DNA from: Gammaproteobacteria bacterium
Lineage (GTDB): Bacteria > Pseudomonadota > Gammaproteobacteria > Enterobacterales > Psychrobiaceae
Assembly (NCBI GenBank): GCA_013214885.1
Contig: JABSRS010000091.1
Span: 1-10,334 of the forward strand
DNA: 10,334 nt
Direction: 5' to 3'
A program made the position numbers and the translations under genes. Positions 8,267 to 10,334 of the stretch are shown piece by piece (position 1 is the first letter of the stretch; each line of letters begins with the position of its first letter). The notes under the pieces are model-generated. The model made no database searches. It saw only the letters and a list, made by a program, of their open reading frames with translations, and had not been told where the DNA came from.

Positions 8267-8291
8267 GAGTTATAAATTACGAGCAATAGTA

Positions 8292-9899
8292 ATGATAAAA
8301 AAAATAATTAGTTACGCATTATGTGCCACAACGGTATTGGCCTTGGTTGGCTGTAATGACGCAACAAAACCACTGCAACAAAAAACATATCCTCAGTACA
8401 CCGATGTCATTGAACTTGGTGGAGCAACCACAACGCATGAAACATCAAATTCTGGTCATGGTTTTTCGACACCAGCTTTAAACTTGACGTCTTCGCAATT
8501 AGAGCAACACCTTGCTGGTGATGCTGATTTTGAACTTTCATTCACTTCAGCGCCCAACGTCCAGCATCCAGATATGGACGGCTTAGGGCCAGTATTTAAT
8601 AATGTTAATTGCAATGCTTGCCACCAGAGAGATGGTCGACCTAGCACTGTTGTCGTAGCAAAAGGTGCTGCCCCAGTTTTGCTAACTCATGCTGCCGGTA
8701 TTTTCTTACGGATCTCAATTGAGCCATCGTCACAGCAATGTGACAAACAAACCGCCGAAAATAACTATTGTGCTCCTATTGCCGTACCTGGCTTTAGTGA
8801 TCAGCTATTTCATCGTGGTGTATTACAGGCGCGTCATGACTGGACTAGTAATCCGTCAATTGGTCAAGCCGATGTGTATCTCAGTTACCAGTATAGTGAT
8901 TTTACGCTTGAAGGTGGTGAAATCGTCACGCTGAAAAAACCGATCTTTGAAGTAAGAAACCCTTATGATGCACCCAATGAAGTATTTAATCAGGGCAACA
9001 ACAACAGTCGATTATTTCAAGATGATGTTAAATTTGGCGCGCGTAATGGCATGCCAGTTTTTGGTTTAGGCTTGTTGGAGGCTATTGCTGAGCAAGATAT
9101 ATTGGCTTTAGCAGATCCTGACGATAGTAATAAAGATGGTATTTCAGGGCGTGCTAATTACGTATTTGATAAAATTAAAGCTATGGCCAATGATCCTAAT
9201 CCAGTCAGTATTGGTCGTTTTGGTTGGAAAGCTAATACCCCGACCGTACGACAGCAATCGCTTGGTGCTTTACGCGGTGATATGGGAGTAACAAATCCAA
9301 TGTTTACTCAAGAGAGCGTCGCCAGAACGCCTTTGCATGACGATTATTTAGCTCGGACTAACTGGCAAGATACTGGTAGTGGCAGTGATGGCGCGCCAGA
9401 AGCTAGCGCCCAATTTTCTGATGATGTAACATTTTATGTTGAAACCTTAGCGGTGCCAGCAAGACGTAAAATCGGTGATAGTGAGGTTCGTCAGGGGGCT
9501 TGGTTATTTGAACAACTTAACTGTACTGGTTGCCATACGCCATCTTTCACTACGCCAACTAATATTAAAATAGGCGGACTTGATGCCATTGCTGCGTTAG
9601 AGCAACAAACTATTTATCCTTTTACCGATATGTTGTTGCATGATATGGGAGAAGGCTTGGCTGATGGTCGTCGTGATTTCTTAGCTAGTGGTAATGAATG
9701 GAAAACCCGGCCACTGTGGGGCATAGGGCTAACGAGAACAGTTAATCCTGGTGCTGGCTGGTTACATGATGGTCGAGCAGCAACGCTCGAGGAGGCTATT
9801 TTATGGCATGGTGGTGAAGCGCTAGCGAGTCAGCAGCAATATAAAGAACTTAGCAAGGAAGATCGAGCAGCAGTTGTATCGTTCTTAATGTCGTTGTAA
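8292..9899 (+). CDS. Di-haem oxidoreductase (DHOR, thiol-oxidoreductase-like) lipoprotein
   Basis: c-type cytochrome of 535 residues from the ATG at 8292. The in-frame TTG at 8265 lies in the T-run of the terminator and is rejected as start, because a signal peptide begins exactly at 8292 (MIKK, hydrophobic core, lipobox LVGC, Cys21). Two haem sites are visible: CNACH (107-111) and CTGCH (411-415). Other blocks typical of the PF06537 di-haem oxidoreductases are FGLGLLEAI (257-265), DPDDSNKDGISGRAN (275-289), LLHDMGEGLADGR (448-460), TRPLWGIGL (472-480) and LHDGRAATLEEAILWHGGEA (491-510). The family is distantly related to MauG and bacterial cytochrome c peroxidases; its substrate is unproven. 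Cys150 and Cys160 could form a disulfide. Relatives often sit beside imelysin genes, suggesting periplasmic iron redox chemistry, which is inferred. A weak ribosome binding site (GAG, 8281-8283) precedes it. Confidence 0.9.
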   Translation: MIKKIISYALCATTVLALVGCNDATKPLQQKTYPQYTDVIELGGATTTHETSNSGHGFSTPALNLTSSQLEQHLAGDADFELSFTSAPNVQHPDMDGLGPVFNNVNCNACHQRDGRPSTVVVAKGAAPVLLTHAAGIFLRISIEPSSQQCDKQTAENNYCAPIAVPGFSDQLFHRGVLQARHDWTSNPSIGQADVYLSYQYSDFTLEGGEIVTLKKPIFEVRNPYDAPNEVFNQGNNNSRLFQDDVKFGARNGMPVFGLGLLEAIAEQDILALADPDDSNKDGISGRANYVFDKIKAMANDPNPVSIGRFGWKANTPTVRQQSLGALRGDMGVTNPMFTQESVARTPLHDDYLARTNWQDTGSGSDGAPEASAQFSDDVTFYVETLAVPARRKIGDSEVRQGAWLFEQLNCTGCHTPSFTTPTNIKIGGLDAIAALEQQTIYPFTDMLLHDMGEGLADGRRDFLASGNEWKTRPLWGIGLTRTVNPGAGWLHDGRAATLEEAILWHGGEALASQQQYKELSKEDRAAVVSFLMSL

Positions 9900-9906
9900 T
9901 AAAAAA

Positions 9907-9938
9907 TGCGTTGGTATATGTAATACCAACGCACTTTT
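9907..9938 (+). terminator. Intrinsic terminator ending the envelope cluster
   Basis: TGCGTTGGTAT (9907-9917), loop ATGTA, ATACCAACGCA (9923-9933): a perfect 11-bp stem followed by CTTTT (9934-9938), eight bases after the oxidoreductase stop. Six A residues directly upstream (9901-9906) give a T-run on the other strand, so it may also stop transcripts coming from the right. Confidence 0.88.
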
Positions 9939-9950
9939 ATAAGGCTATGT

Positions 9951-10116
9951 ATGAGTAAACTGTTGCCACTCGAGCAGCAAGTCGCCGTAAACCCATCACT
10001 ACTTCGGTGGACTTCGTAATGCCACAGGCATTACGGTTCTGCCTTCGTTCGGGGCTCTGGTGCAGCATCTCGACAATTGCTCCTGCATTGTCCTAATAAC
10101 TTACATCCGTGTAAGA
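9951..10116. other. Hairpin-rich intergenic element, possibly a dispersed repeat or RNA
   Basis: Non-coding stretch that is more GC-rich than the surrounding genes and contains three stem-loops within about 100 bases: 10015-10035 (9-bp stem, 3-base loop), GACAAT/ATTGTC at 10072-10092 (6 bp, 9-base loop) and CTTACA/TGTAAG at 10100-10115 (6 bp, 4-base loop). Only 22- and 26-codon frames are present. The look is that of intergenic repeats found in Alteromonadales genomes, but only one copy is inside this window, so repeat status is inferred. Confidence 0.4.
10015..10035. repeat. Perfect 9-bp inverted repeat (hairpin)
   Basis: CGTAATGCC, ACA, GGCATTACG form a perfect tight hairpin with no T-run on either side, so it is not an intrinsic terminator. 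It is the core of the structured intergenic element around it. Confidence 0.75.
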
Positions 10117-10138
10117 ACACGCAGCTCAAGCTTGCTTT

Positions 10139-10174
10139 AAAAATGCCAGCAATTTCAATGGTTTATGTGCCGGC
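10139..10174 (-). terminator. Weak candidate terminator of the minus-strand gene
   Basis: Read on the minus strand, GCCGGC (10174-10169) can pair with GCTGGC (10150-10145) through five Watson-Crick pairs and one G-U pair across an 18-base loop. A T5 run follows one base later (10143-10139). It lies about 33 bases past the stop of the minus-strand gene. The large loop and short stem make it doubtful. Confidence 0.25.
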
Positions 10175-10206
10175 GGCAGCCTTTTTAGGCAGTCTGTTAG
10201 TGCAGT

Positions 10207-10334
10207 TTAAGCGAATACTTTTTGCAGTGGTGGCACAATTTGCTTTTTACGACTAAGGACACCGTCGAGCCATAGCTTGTCATTGGTTGTTGCACTACCA
10301 AAAGCTTTTTGAGCCAGTTCACTATCATCACTTA
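10207..10334 (-). CDS. C-terminal end of an unrecognised protein, cut by the window edge
   Basis: The minus strand is open from the right edge to a TAA (10209-10207), giving 41 residues that begin SDDSELAQKAFGSATTNDK, continue LWLDGVLSRKKQIVP and end LQKVFA. The mix of charged, polar and aromatic residues looks like the end of a soluble protein rather than a chance frame. I do not recognise the family. The gene converges on the oxidoreductase cluster, with about 300 bases of structured non-coding DNA between. A competing 37-codon hydrophobic frame on the + strand (10143-10256) overlaps it and is judged spurious. Confidence 0.55.
   Translation of the reverse strand, partial: SDDSELAQKAFGSATTNDKLWLDGVLSRKKQIVPPLQKVFA

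Noticed and set aside
8265..8291. Earlier TTG start for the di-haem oxidoreductase, adding nine residues.
   Set aside because: The TTG lies in the T-run of an intrinsic terminator, and the extra residues would precede a typical lipoprotein signal peptide that starts at the ATG at 8292.
9951..10097. Two tiny frames (22 and 26 codons) in the hairpin-rich intergenic element.
   Set aside because: Both run through palindromes and show no family-like composition; they are best explained as chance frames in structured DNA.
10143..10256. 37-codon hydrophobic frame on the + strand near the right edge.
   Set aside because: It has no ribosome binding site, crosses the weak stem-loop and runs antisense to the more protein-like minus-strand end.

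Overview
The window looks like chromosomal DNA of a marine-type gammaproteobacterium, most likely of the order Alteromonadales (Shewanella/Colwellia/Thalassotalea-like). The reasons are the moderately AT-rich coding sequence, CysD/CysN/CysC proteins very close to the enterobacterial ones, and a transporter gene sitting between cysN and cysC. The order is inferred from memory of such genomes; no search was run.

Left half (1-5413, + strand): a sulfate-activation operon, cysD (5' end cut by the window edge), cysN, an SLC13/TrkA-C sulfate permease, cysC and cysQ, closed by a stem-loop terminator. The genes are packed tightly (9-base and 1-base gaps, then TAATG and ATGA stop/start overlaps). Together they would import sulfate, convert it to APS and PAPS, and remove the toxic by-product PAP. 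The permease gene is broken by an apparent one-base loss in an A-run near 2896-2899. Reading across it restores one continuous protein of about 579 residues.

Middle (5414-5740): an intergenic region with no convincing gene. Its last 90 bases hold a good sigma70-type promoter overlapped by a near-perfect 10-bp inverted repeat whose halves resemble Fur boxes.

Right half (5741-9938, + strand): three genes for exported proteins, an outer-membrane beta-barrel protein with a coiled-coil N-terminus and a strongly acidic segment, an imelysin-family lipoprotein (GxHxxE motif), and a di-haem oxidoreductase lipoprotein (two CxxCH motifs). A strong intrinsic terminator lies between the second and third genes, and another ends the cluster. 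The Fur-like operator and the protein families suggest an iron-limitation envelope system working on iron at the outer membrane and periplasm.

Right edge (9939-10334): about 270 bases of more GC-rich, hairpin-rich non-coding DNA that looks like a dispersed intergenic element, then the C-terminal 41 codons of an unrecognised gene on the minus strand.
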